From: Chitinophaga sp. S165
Lineage (GTDB): Bacteria > Bacteroidota > Bacteroidia > Chitinophagales > Chitinophagaceae
DNA: 64,000 nucleotides
Assembly: GCF_003182155.1 (NCBI RefSeq)
Contig: NZ_QGTG01000011.1
Location: forward strand, 152,368-216,367
Direction: 5' to 3'
The translations under genes were made by a program, and so were the position numbers. Position 1 is the stretch's first letter. Every line of letters begins with the position of its first letter. The notes below the pieces were generated by a model. The model was not told the origin of the DNA, ran no database searches, and worked only from the letters and a program-made list of their open reading frames with translations. This document shows positions 8,420 to 17,137 of this stretch, one piece after another.

Positions 8420-9301
8420 ATGAGGAATAATGTATTGATACCCGTTTACAACTATGCCGACGTTAACAGGCCAGATAATCCTGTGAAAGGATTCCATATA
8501 GATCGCACCACATACCTTGTACAACCGGGAGATCTGACAGAGCCGCACAGACGCTCGAATTACAGCCTCACCCTATTGTTGTCAGGAGAAAGCGTACAAT
8601 ATATTGACTTTGATAAATACACCGTGAAAGCACCGGCGCTGATCATGTTATCGCCAGACCAGATACATCAGCATAGCGGTGATAGCCTGTCAGAAATTGT
8701 CAACATCTCTTTCTCCCCCGAGTTCCTGATACCTGAAACATCCGCCAGTGGCATGATCTGCTGGGCCTGTGTATTTGAACAGGCAATAGTTGAACTGACC
8801 GATGGCCAGTTAAAAGAGTTGATGGGCTTTGCCCGCTTGATGTTGAGGGAAACGGAAAATCCGCAGCCACTCAGTGAACTGATCATCCGCAGTCAGTTGA
8901 AATCACTGATGGCAGCAACCGCCAGATTACCGCAACTGGATATAGCCTCTATTCAGTCAGATACCCTGCCTAACCGCATTGTAAGACAGTTTAACGAGCT
9001 GTCTGACCTGCATTATAAGGACAAAACACAGGTAGCACATTATGCAGATATGATGTTTGTAACACCGGGGCATCTGAATGATACCATCAAATCAGCCATG
9101 GGAAAAACAGCAAAACAGATCATTGATGAGAAACGTATAACTGAAGCAAAACGGTTACTGTACTGGGGGGAACATAGCATTAAGGAAATAGCAGGGCAGC
9201 TTAATTTTGAAGACGACGGCTATTTTAACCGCTTTTTTAAGAAACACACGGGTGCAACTCCTGCCTCTTTTCAGAGAAGCATCCGGGAAAAGTACAACTA
9301 A
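8420..9301 (+). CDS. AraC family transcriptional regulator
   Basis: This is a 293-residue protein with an N-terminal cupin-type ligand-binding domain (about residues 25-110, including APALIMLSPDQIHQHSGD) and a C-terminal double helix-turn-helix domain (about 190-290). The second HTH ends with the family signature IKEIAGQLNFEDDGYFNRFFKKHTGATPASFQ. It lies between marR and the RND efflux operon in the same orientation and is probably a local activator of the pump. The ATG at 8420 is chosen because the cupin domain begins soon after it. The effector is unknown. Confidence 0.9.
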   Translation: MRNNVLIPVYNYADVNRPDNPVKGFHIDRTTYLVQPGDLTEPHRRSNYSLTLLLSGESVQYIDFDKYTVKAPALIMLSPDQIHQHSGDSLSEIVNISFSPEFLIPETSASGMICWACVFEQAIVELTDGQLKELMGFARLMLRETENPQPLSELIIRSQLKSLMAATARLPQLDIASIQSDTLPNRIVRQFNELSDLHYKDKTQVAHYADMMFVTPGHLNDTIKSAMGKTAKQIIDEKRITEAKRLLYWGEHSIKEIAGQLNFEDDGYFNRFFKKHTGATPASFQRSIREKYN

Positions 9302-9340
9302 TACCGTAATTTGTTAAACGATTTTCTTTTTCATACGTTC

Positions 9341-9348
9341 TATTTTTG
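9341..9348 (+). promoter_or_regulatory. Candidate -7 promoter box of the RND efflux operon
   Basis: TATTTTTG matches the Bacteroidota -7 consensus TAnnTTTG. Transcription starting just after it would give an untranslated leader of roughly 290 nt before the adaptor gene, containing the short leader ORF at 9401 and the hairpins described next. Confidence 0.5.
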
Positions 9349-9400
9349 TGCATTGATAGGATTAATGTTTTAGCAACCGTCAAACTAAAACCGAAAGCTC

Positions 9401-9427
9401 ATGAAGTTCAGTGTCTCTATCTGCTAA
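9401..9427 (+). CDS. Eight-residue leader ORF upstream of the RND operon
   Basis: ATG AAG TTC AGT GTC TCT ATC TGC TAA encodes MKFSVSIC. It lies about 50 nt downstream of the predicted transcription start. Its last two codons, TGC and the TAA stop, form the 5' arm of a terminator-like hairpin (9421-9453). That geometry is the classic one for ribosome-controlled attenuation of resistance and efflux genes. No clear Shine-Dalgarno sequence is seen, which is normal for Bacteroidota. Translation of so short an ORF cannot be proven from sequence alone. Confidence 0.4.
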   Translation: MKFSVSIC

Positions 9428-9460
9428 TCGCCAGGAACCAATTCTCTTAGCAGTTTTTAT
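9421..9460 (+). promoter_or_regulatory. Attenuator-like hairpin with T-run in the RND operon leader
   Basis: CTGCTAA (9421-9427) pairs with TTAGCAG (9447-9453), directly followed by TTTTTATTAG. The stem is 7 bp with a 19-nt loop. It ends inside the leader, nearly 190 nt before the adaptor start. A ribosome stalled on the leader ORF would cover the 5' arm and prevent the hairpin. Further hairpins follow: CGTAG/CTACG about 9490-9506, CCTTTCC/GGAAAGG about 9519-9550, and GGCAA/TTGCC about 9549-9562. Confidence 0.45.
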
Positions 9461-9642
9461 TAGTCATTAAGTTAAGCGTAAATCTACCCCGTAGTGCGAA
9501 CTACGCGACAACTATATTTCCTTTCCTCCAACCTCGGAAAGGGCTAGGCAAGATTTGCCCGTAGCTCCACGATGTATCTGAAATCGCCAATAAAGATTAC
9601 AGTCTGGACCGCTATTGTCAATAATCAAGAAAAACAAATCGT

Positions 9643-10824
9643 ATGAACCACTTATTTCAGATCATTTACAAACAAAAGCCCGCTGGCTTTCTCTATAGCT
9701 TAATGGTTATGGCAGTATTATCAGGTTGTGCCTCTTCTTCCGCCAGATCAGATGGTGCGCCTCCTCCCGCTGCACTGCCGGTGTTCAAAGCCGTTGCATT
9801 GCCTGCTACCACTTACCGTGAGTTTAATGCTTCACTGGAGGGTAAAGTGAATGTGGAGATCCGCGCACAGGTTGACGGTTACCTCGATAAGATCTTCGTT
9901 GATGAAGGTGCTTATGTAAAAGCAGGTCAGCCGTTATTCCGTATCAACGACCGTCCTTACCGCGAACAATTAAGCAATGCGTCCGCCAGCCTGGCTGCCG
10001 CTCAGGCCAACGAGGAAAAAGCTGCGGTGGAAGTATCCAGGATCACGCCATTGGTTGACAATAATGTAGTCTCTGATGTACAACTGAAAACCGCCGTAGC
10101 TGCTCTTCAGGCCGCAAAAGCCAATGTAGCGCAGGCACAGGCAGGTGTCAGCAACGCGCGTATCAGCCTGGGATATACCTTAATTACTGCACCGGTTACC
10201 GGGTACATCGGCCGTATTCCTTATAAGATAGGTAGCCTTGTGGGCCGTAGTGAAACACAGGCACTCACCATGTTATCCGATGTGCACGAAGTATACGCTT
10301 ACTTCTCTATGAGTGAAGTGGATTTCCTGCAGTTTAAAGACAAGATAAAAGGTGCTACCATCGCAGACAAGGTAAAACAATTACCTCCTGTTGAACTGGT
10401 AATGCCCGATAATTCAGTCTATCCTGAGAAAGGCCGTATTGAAACCATGGAAGGCCAGTTCGATAAGACAATGGGTGCTATCAGCTTCCGCGCTGTATTC
10501 CCTAACCCTAACGGTTTACTGCGTTCCGGTAATACCGGTAAGGTGAAGCTGTCCGAATCCTTCCCCGCCGCATTAGTGGTGCCACAGGAAGCTACTTTTG
10601 AACTGCAGGACAAAGTATTTGTCTTCACCGTTGGCGACAGCAATAAAGTAGTCAGCAAACCTATCAGGGTATCTGGTAAGAATAACGCTTATTATTTCGT
10701 GGAAAAAGGTATCGCTCCCGGAGAAGGTATTGTCTATACCGGGTTAGACCGTCTTCGCGATGGCGTTGTTATACAACCACAACCAATGTCTCTGGATAGT
10801 CTGCTGAAGGTAAGACCCCTTTAA
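9643..10824 (+). CDS. RND efflux periplasmic adaptor subunit (membrane fusion protein)
   Basis: This 393-residue protein links the inner-membrane permease to the outer-membrane channel. It has a lipoprotein signal (MAVLSGCASS, lipid Cys about residue 29), a barrel-sandwich lipoyl half (VEIRAQVDGYLDKIFVDEGAYVKAGQPLFRIND), a long alpha-helical hairpin (about residues 110-175), the second lipoyl half (YTLITAPVTGYIGRIPYKIGSLVG), then the beta-barrel and membrane-proximal domains. This matches the AcrA/MexA family in order and length. It is first in a three-gene operon with the permease (101-bp gap) and outer-membrane factor, behind a long structured leader. Confidence 0.95.
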   Translation: MNHLFQIIYKQKPAGFLYSLMVMAVLSGCASSSARSDGAPPPAALPVFKAVALPATTYREFNASLEGKVNVEIRAQVDGYLDKIFVDEGAYVKAGQPLFRINDRPYREQLSNASASLAAAQANEEKAAVEVSRITPLVDNNVVSDVQLKTAVAALQAAKANVAQAQAGVSNARISLGYTLITAPVTGYIGRIPYKIGSLVGRSETQALTMLSDVHEVYAYFSMSEVDFLQFKDKIKGATIADKVKQLPPVELVMPDNSVYPEKGRIETMEGQFDKTMGAISFRAVFPNPNGLLRSGNTGKVKLSESFPAALVVPQEATFELQDKVFVFTVGDSNKVVSKPIRVSGKNNAYYFVEKGIAPGEGIVYTGLDRLRDGVVIQPQPMSLDSLLKVRPL

Positions 10825-10925
10825 TTGACTACAGGCAGGCAACGTATCCCCCTATGACGGCCGTATAGGCCGCACAGGATCGCTACGTTTCAGACATCCG
10901 GATAAACAACTAATGCAACAAGATT

Positions 10926-13900
10926 ATGTTAAGAAAATTCATAGAAAGACCTGTACTGGCAACGGTGGTTTCCATCATCCTGGTGTTACTGGGATTATTG
11001 TCCCTGGCTACCTTGCCCGTTACACAGTTTCCTGATATCGCGCCGCCCAGCGTAGCTGTTATTGCCGCTTACCCTGGTGCGAACGCAGAAGTCGTAGCCC
11101 GCTCTGTGGCTACACCCATTGAAGAAGCCGTGAACGGTGTGGAGAACATGACCTACATGACCTCCACTTCCAATAACGACGGCTCCATGACGCTGACCGT
11201 CTACTTCAAACTGGGCACTGATCCCGATCTGGCTGCCGTGAATGTGCAGAACCGCGTTTCAAAGGCTACCAGCCTGCTTCCGGTGGAAGTTGTGAATGCG
11301 GGGATCACCACACAGAAACAGCAGAACAGTATGATCATGGTGGTGAACCTGGTCAGCGACCAGGAAGAATACGATGAGAAATTCCTGCAGAACTATGCGA
11401 AGATCAACATCATCCCGGAAATACAGCGTGTAACCGGAGTAGGACAGGCGATGGTGTTTGGTGGTAAAGACTATTCCATGCGTATATGGCTACGTCCCGA
11501 CCGTCTTGCCGCCAACAATCTGTCTCCGCAGGATGTACTGGCCGCTATCAGGGAACAGAACCTCGAAGCCGCTCCCGGACGCTTTGGCGAAAGCAGTAAG
11601 GAAGCATTCGAGTATGTGATAAAATATAAAGGTAAACGTAACGAGAACGCACAATACGAAGACATTGTGCTGAAGGCAAATGCAGACGGTTCACTACTGA
11701 GGTTGAAAGATGTGGCCCGTGTTGAATTTGGTTCGTTTACTTATAACAATGATACACAGGTGAACGGCAAACATGGTATCGGTATGGCAATATACCAGAC
11801 TGCCGGTTCAAATGCGAACGAGATCCAGACCCAGGTGAATGAACTGATGGAAAAGGCGTCAGGCCTCTTTCCAAGAGGTGTAGAATACTTTAATATCTAT
11901 AGCACCAAAGAATACCTGGATGAATCTATCGACCAGGTAAAACACACGCTCATAGAAGCCTTCATACTGGTATTTATCGTCGTGTTCATCTTCCTGCAGG
12001 ACTTCCGCTCTACGCTGATCCCTGCTATTGCAGTACCTGTAGCAATTATTGGTACCTTTTTCTTTATGCAGCTGTTCGGCTTTACGATCAACCTGCTGAC
12101 ATTGTTTGCGCTGGTACTGGCCATTGGTATTGTGGTGGATGACGCCATTGTGGTCGTCGAAGCCGTCCATACAAAGATGGAGCATATTAATATGTCGCCG
12201 CGTGTGGCCACGATCACCAGTATGCAGGAGATCTCCGGCGCTATTATATCTATCACCCTGGTAATGGCGGCCGTGTTCATTCCGGTGGGCTTCATGCAGG
12301 GACCTGCAGGTGTGTTCTACCGGCAGTTCGCCTTTACGCTGGCCATCGCGATCCTTATCTCCGCATTGAACGCGTTGACCTTAAGCCCTGCGTTATGTGC
12401 GCTGCTGTTGAAGAATAATCACGCTAAAGATGTACATGGTGCTGCTTATACCAAAGGGTTCGGCAGCCGTTTCTTCAAGGCTTTTAATACGGGCTTTGAA
12501 GCAGTGACCAATAAATATATCAACAGTGTCCGTTTCCTGGTAAGACGTAAATGGATACCTATCGGTTTATTGGCGCTGGTGTTGGGCGTGACGATCTGGT
12601 TAGTGAAAAGAACGCCTACCGGTTTCATTCCCGGAGAAGACAACGGTTTCGTGGTATACTCCGTAACTATGCCTCCGGGTAGTTCCCTGCAACGTACGCA
12701 GGAAGTCGTGAACAAAGTAGAGAAGGAAATGAAGGCGATGGAAGCTGTGAGCACTTACCTGAGTGTGACGGGTTTCAACCTCTTGACGAACTCCAGTAGT
12801 TCGGCCTATGCGGTAGGTTTCGTGAAGCTTAAAAAACATGAGGCCCGCGGACAGCATAAAGACCTGAAGGATGTGATGAATATGATGCAGGGAAGACTGG
12901 CCGGTATTCCCGAGGCGAACATCTTTATGTTCAACATGCCGACTGTACCCGGTTTCAGTAACGTGGATGGTTTTGAAGTGATCTTGCAGGACCGTGCAGG
13001 CGGTCCGTTAGATAAGCTGGCAAATACAGCCTATGGCTTCATCGGTGAACTGATGAAACGTAAGGAGATCGCTTTTGCATTTACCACTTTCAATGCAGGT
13101 AACCCGCAATACGACCTGGAGATCGATGAATCGAAGGCCAAACAGTTAGGTGTATCTGTATCGGATATCCTGCAAACAATGCAGGTGTATTACGGTAGCA
13201 CATTTGCGTCCGACTTCAACCGCTTTGGTAAATACTATCGTGTGATCGTACAGGCGGAAGCGCCTTCCCGTGCAGCACCAGCATCACTGGATGAGATCTA
13301 TGTGAAGAACAATGCAGGTGAGATGGTACCGGTGAATGCGGTGGTAAAACTGGAAAGGGTATATGGCCCTGAAACAGTGACCCGTAACAACCTCTTTAAC
13401 GCGGTGACCATCAACGGGCAGCCTAAACCAGGTTACAGTTCGGGCGATGCGATCAAAGCTGTAGAGGAAGTAGCTGCGCAATACCTGCCAAGAGGATATT
13501 CTTATGAGTGGGTGGGTATGACAAAAGAGGAGATCGCGGCGGGCGGACAGGCAGGTATCATCTTCCTGTTATGTCTTGTCTTCGTATACTTCCTGCTGTC
13601 AGCACAGTATGAAAGTTATATCCTGCCATTCTCTGTAATACTGTCTATCCCGCTGGGTATCTTCGGTGTGTTCCTGTTCATTAACCTGTTTGGTATTGAT
13701 AACAATATCTATGTACAGGTGGGGCTGATCATGCTGATAGGGTTGCTGGCGAAGAATGCGATCCTGATCGTGGAGTACGCCGTGCAGCGACGCCGTAATG
13801 GTATGGGACTGCTGGCGGCGGCACTGGAAGCATCACGCTTGCGTTTACGTCCTATCCTCATGACGTCCTTCGCATTCGTGGCAGGCTTAACGCCGCTGAT

Positions 13901-14099
13901 GCGTGCAACAGGTTCTTCAGCATTAGGAAACCGTTCCATCAGTACGGGTGCTGCCGGCGGTATGCTGACAGGCGTGATACTGGGTGTTTTTGCAATTCCG
14001 GTGTTGTTCATCGTTTTCCAGTATCTGCAGGAGAAGATCAGCGGAACACCGCAGCAGAAGGCTGCAGCTGCCGAACTATCAGCAGATGGAACTGTATAA
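10926..14099 (+). CDS. RND multidrug efflux permease, HAE1 (AcrB/MexB) family
   Basis: This 1057-residue inner-membrane proton-driven pump has the HAE1 start (MLRKFIERPVLATVVSIILVLLG and LPVTQFPDIAPP). It also has the two large periplasmic loops, twelve predicted membrane helices, and the TM4 proton-relay motif VVDDAIVVVEA with the paired Asp (about residues 405-415). The duplicated C-terminal half includes GLLAKNAILIVEYA and the conserved RLRPILMTS. Length agrees with AcrB (about 1050). With the adaptor upstream and outer-membrane factor 34 bp downstream it forms a complete tripartite pump. Substrates cannot be read from sequence; the MarR and AraC neighbours suggest drug or metabolite induction. 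Confidence 0.96.
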   Translation: MLRKFIERPVLATVVSIILVLLGLLSLATLPVTQFPDIAPPSVAVIAAYPGANAEVVARSVATPIEEAVNGVENMTYMTSTSNNDGSMTLTVYFKLGTDPDLAAVNVQNRVSKATSLLPVEVVNAGITTQKQQNSMIMVVNLVSDQEEYDEKFLQNYAKINIIPEIQRVTGVGQAMVFGGKDYSMRIWLRPDRLAANNLSPQDVLAAIREQNLEAAPGRFGESSKEAFEYVIKYKGKRNENAQYEDIVLKANADGSLLRLKDVARVEFGSFTYNNDTQVNGKHGIGMAIYQTAGSNANEIQTQVNELMEKASGLFPRGVEYFNIYSTKEYLDESIDQVKHTLIEAFILVFIVVFIFLQDFRSTLIPAIAVPVAIIGTFFFMQLFGFTINLLTLFALVLAIGIVVDDAIVVVEAVHTKMEHINMSPRVATITSMQEISGAIISITLVMAAVFIPVGFMQGPAGVFYRQFAFTLAIAILISALNALTLSPALCALLLKNNHAKDVHGAAYTKGFGSRFFKAFNTGFEAVTNKYINSVRFLVRRKWIPIGLLALVLGVTIWLVKRTPTGFIPGEDNGFVVYSVTMPPGSSLQRTQEVVNKVEKEMKAMEAVSTYLSVTGFNLLTNSSSSAYAVGFVKLKKHEARGQHKDLKDVMNMMQGRLAGIPEANIFMFNMPTVPGFSNVDGFEVILQDRAGGPLDKLANTAYGFIGELMKRKEIAFAFTTFNAGNPQYDLEIDESKAKQLGVSVSDILQTMQVYYGSTFASDFNRFGKYYRVIVQAEAPSRAAPASLDEIYVKNNAGEMVPVNAVVKLERVYGPETVTRNNLFNAVTINGQPKPGYSSGDAIKAVEEVAAQYLPRGYSYEWVGMTKEEIAAGGQAGIIFLLCLVFVYFLLSAQYESYILPFSVILSIPLGIFGVFLFINLFGIDNNIYVQVGLIMLIGLLAKNAILIVEYAVQRRRNGMGLLAAALEASRLRLRPILMTSFAFVAGLTPLMRATGSSALGNRSISTGAAGGMLTGVILGVFAIPVLFIVFQYLQEKISGTPQQKAAAAELSADGTV

Positions 14100-14133
14100 G
14101 CGCACTTAATATTAAAGCATAAAGAAAAACAGG

Positions 14134-15564
14134 ATGACACTAAAATATATAAGGATTCTAATCGTCTCTTTCTTTATAGTTGCAGGGTTTGCAGCGTGCC
14201 GGGTCGGCCGTAATTATGAACGGCCTGTAGTCGCGTTGCCAGCTCAATACAGCGATACGGCCGTTGCGGGTAACACGGCGGCAGATAGCAGTATAGCAAC
14301 AATAGAATGGAAACAATTTTTTGCAGATACTACGCTGCAGGGATTAATAGGAAGGGCGCTAAGCGGGAACTATGATCTGCAGCTGGCATTGAAAAGAATA
14401 GAAACGGCACAGGCATACCTGAAACAGGCGAAACTAGGCTGGCTGCCTGCTGTGGACCTCCAGGCGACAGCGTCTACTTCCATCCCTTCTAAGAACAGTT
14501 TAAATGGTACCAGTCTGAACGTATTCCTGGGTACCAGTCATATCGAAGACTATACCGTCAGCGCGGGACTGTCATGGGAGATTGATGTATGGGGAAAGAT
14601 CAGGCGCCGTAAGGAAGCGGCACTGGCCAGTTACCTGGAAACGTACGAAGGCATGCATGCCGTACAAACAGGACTGGTAGCTGATATTGCTAACAGTTAC
14701 TACAACCTGCTGATGCTTGATGCACAACTGGAAATTGCCAGGAGCAATGTTGCCTTGAGCGATACCATTGTACAAATGATACGCCTGCAAAAGGCTGCCG
14801 GTGAAGCGACAGAGCTGGGTGTACAACAGGCTATTGCACAAAGGCAGACAGCGGCATTGCTGATCCCGCAACTGGAGCAGGCAAAGGCCATTGAACAGAA
14901 TACACTTCGCATACTGGCGGGTGAACTGCCAGGTACTATCGTGTATAATACTACACTGACAGGCACACCATTGCGTGAGCTGTTGCCAACAGGTGTACCG
15001 GCAGCATTGATCAGTAACCGGCCGGACGTAAAGGCGCAGGAGATGGCACTGGTAGCAGCTAATGCACAAGTAGGCGTAGCGCAGGCCAGTATGTACCCAT
15101 CATTGAATATCACAGCGAGTGGTGGTGTGAATGCCTTCAAAGCGAGCGACTGGTTTACATTGCCTGCTTCACTGTTTGGTACGGTGGCAGGTGGTATTGC
15201 ACAACCGTTGTTTCAGCGCGGACAGTTAAAAGCCAATCTGGAAGTAGCGAAGGTACAACGTGAAGAGGCAGTGATCAGGTTCAGACAGATAGCCCTGGAC
15301 GCAATAGGAGAGGTGTCTAACTCTCTTGTGAAACTGGATAAACTGAAAGCACAGCAACAGATAGCATCCGATCAGGTGAGTACGTTGCAGCTGGCAGTGA
15401 TACAGGCAAGAATGCTTTTCCGGAGCGGTATGGCCAACTACCTGGAAGTGGTGACTGCACAAGGCAGATCTCTCGAAGCTTCGCTGACACAGGCTGATAT
15501 CACCCGTCAGCAGCTGAGCGCTTCTGTTGAATTGTACAGAAGCCTGGGTGGTGGCTGGAAATAG
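14134..15564 (+). CDS. Outer-membrane factor of the RND pump (OprM/TolC, NodT family lipoprotein)
   Basis: This 476-residue protein has a lipoprotein signal (IVSFFIVAGFAACRVGRNYERP, lipid Cys about residue 23, followed by the NodT-typical VGxxYxxP). It carries two repeated OEP domains rich in alpha-helical coiled-coil segments (RALSGNYDLQLALKRIETAQAYLKQAK and the matching NRPDVKAQEMALVAANAQVGVAQA) and the C-terminal VELYRSLGGGWK signature of the family. It forms the trimeric outer-membrane exit duct. It is last in the operon, and a strong terminator follows at 15614. Confidence 0.95.
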   Translation: MTLKYIRILIVSFFIVAGFAACRVGRNYERPVVALPAQYSDTAVAGNTAADSSIATIEWKQFFADTTLQGLIGRALSGNYDLQLALKRIETAQAYLKQAKLGWLPAVDLQATASTSIPSKNSLNGTSLNVFLGTSHIEDYTVSAGLSWEIDVWGKIRRRKEAALASYLETYEGMHAVQTGLVADIANSYYNLLMLDAQLEIARSNVALSDTIVQMIRLQKAAGEATELGVQQAIAQRQTAALLIPQLEQAKAIEQNTLRILAGELPGTIVYNTTLTGTPLRELLPTGVPAALISNRPDVKAQEMALVAANAQVGVAQASMYPSLNITASGGVNAFKASDWFTLPASLFGTVAGGIAQPLFQRGQLKANLEVAKVQREEAVIRFRQIALDAIGEVSNSLVKLDKLKAQQQIASDQVSTLQLAVIQARMLFRSGMANYLEVVTAQGRSLEASLTQADITRQQLSASVELYRSLGGGWK

Positions 15565-15613
15565 TTTAATTGATCAAAGACAGTTGTAATAGGTAGATAA
15601 ATGTTTGTAACCC

Positions 15614-15648
15614 AATAGCGCCACAACCCAGTGGCGCTATTTATTTTT
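15614..15648 (+). terminator. Rho-independent terminator of the RND operon
   Basis: AATAGCGCCAC (15614-15624) pairs perfectly with GTGGCGCTATT (15631-15641) around a 6-nt loop and is followed by TATTTTTATT. Confidence 0.9.
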
Positions 15649-15660
15649 ATTGTCAATTAT

Positions 15661-15691
15661 AAAAAAAAAGCTGTTTCTGGAGAGAAACAGC
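15661..15691 (-). terminator. Terminator of the leftward AraC gene
   Basis: Read on the minus strand, GCTGTTTCT and AGAAACAGC form a 9-bp stem with a 4-nt loop (15670-15691) and then nine T residues (15661-15669). It lies about 170 bp downstream of the AraC stop at 15862. The 15692-15861 stretch between them shows no convincing gene. Confidence 0.8.
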
Positions 15692-15861
15692 CGTTTGGTA
15701 ACCAATGCCAACTTGATAAAAATATCAGGTTTAATTTTTCGCTGATGATCCGATATCTTGTTGATAACAATGCAAAGATGAAAAAACATACGTTCTGTAG
15801 CAATGCACGATTCGTGGTTTCATTTGTATTAATCATGGACTGCATTTATCCTTACTGACAG

Positions 15862-16749
15862 CTAGCCAACACTGATCACTACACATTCTTTTCTGAAGTC
15901 AGTAAAGGTTGTACCCGTTGCATTTTTAAAGAACTTGCTGAAGTGTGCAATGTCTGAAAAGCCCAGGTACCAGGCCACTTCCTTCATACATTCGTCGGAG
16001 TATACCACTCTTCGTTTTGCTTCCAGTATAATGCGCTGACGGATATGATAACTGGCAGGATAAGCCGTGATCTTCTTAATGATCTCATTCAGATAATTAG
16101 GTGTTACTGCCAGCAGCTTCGCATAGTCCGCTACTTTTCTATGTGTCTTAAAATGCTCTTCTACCAATGATTTGAACTTCTCCGCCAACTCCAGGTTCCT
16201 CGTTTGTATAATAGTTTGTAAAGGACTTTGAAGTTGCCTTGTAATATAGATCAGGAATATCTTCAGATAACGCCGCAACATTTCTGTCCGGAACAGATAT
16301 ACGTTATTACTTTCCTTTTGCATTTTCATCGCGATTTCCTGCATCTCACAGGCAATATCAGCATCTAGTCTGATGCCTGCTGAACGCGACAGCGCCTGGA
16401 AAAGACCCGAGTTATACATCAGGTCAAACTCTTGTTCACCCATATGCAGGAACGAATCCGTGAATGATAATACATATCCTTCCGTTTGTTCATCGTGCTT
16501 CAGTTGATGCAGTTGTCCTGGTGTAACACAGAAGATACTGTTAGGCTGTAACGTGAACTTCTCCATGTCCATAATAAGGGTGCCGCTTCCTTTAGTGATC
16601 CAGATGATCTCAATATAGTTCTGCTTATGAGGGAACGCATTATGCTCTGCCATTTCTGTCCGCTGAAGGCGGAGGGGATGGATCCTGAATGGCAGCGTAG
16701 CATCCGCGCCGTCTGGTCTTAGCAAGGGGTTGTATTCCGGAAACTTCAT
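15862..16749 (-). CDS. AraC family transcriptional regulator (paralogue 1)
   Basis: The protein has 295 residues. The N-terminal half is a cupin-type sensor domain (HNAFPHKQNYIEIIWITKG, then QPNSIFCVTPGQLHQLK). The C-terminal half is a double HTH (about residues 185-285) ending with MKEVAWYLGFSDIAHFSKFFKNATGTTFTDFR. It is a clear paralogue of the gene at 17138-18061, which shares VTPNYLNE/VTPNHLNE, HIRQR-x-x-LEAKR, LGF-D-IAHFSKFFKN and the LTPGQLH/VTPGQLH block. The two are divergently transcribed across a 388-bp spacer, so they may compete for or share regulatory sites. The target genes are not evident; the RND operon ends just left of it. Confidence 0.9.
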   Translation of the reverse strand: MKFPEYNPLLRPDGADATLPFRIHPLRLQRTEMAEHNAFPHKQNYIEIIWITKGSGTLIMDMEKFTLQPNSIFCVTPGQLHQLKHDEQTEGYVLSFTDSFLHMGEQEFDLMYNSGLFQALSRSAGIRLDADIACEMQEIAMKMQKESNNVYLFRTEMLRRYLKIFLIYITRQLQSPLQTIIQTRNLELAEKFKSLVEEHFKTHRKVADYAKLLAVTPNYLNEIIKKITAYPASYHIRQRIILEAKRRVVYSDECMKEVAWYLGFSDIAHFSKFFKNATGTTFTDFRKECVVISVG

Positions 16750-17137
16750 AAAACAGTGGCTTTATGTCTCACTATGACTAATTATATGCCTGATTGATTA
16801 TTGTTGATAATCATCTGTTTATGATATTTCCGGGAAGGCCATAACCACGATATTTCGTTATATCACCGTTTCGTAAGCGAAATCTCGCCTTAAAGCGGGA
16901 ATATATGGAAGATTTAAGGTGCGACGTTCACGAAGGTCTGTTCGGCGAGGAACAACGACCGTTATTCGTTAAATAAAACGAAGAAAAACAGTGAAATCAC
17001 TAAATATAGTTAATTGACAAATGGTGGAAAAATATCAATTGGCTATTTATCAATCAGTTATGTCTGTGGTATGTGTTTTGTTTTTCCAGGATGACGAAAA
17101 AGCGCCATCACATTAGGAACCATTATTAACCACACAT
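16750..17137. promoter_or_regulatory. Divergent regulatory region between two AraC paralogues
   Basis: No gene is visible in these 388 bp. Several inverted repeats are present. TTTCG-taag-CGAAA lies about 16868-16881. CCTTAAA pairs with TTTAAGG about 16889-16920. Repeated CGTT/AACG motifs occur up to about 16985. The density of inverted repeats suggests operator sites or a structured leader for one of the two regulators. Confidence 0.4.

Noticed and set aside
15631..15858. 75-residue open frame on the plus strand after the RND operon
   Set aside because: It begins inside a terminator and overlaps the terminator of the leftward AraC gene; no domain or start signal supports it.
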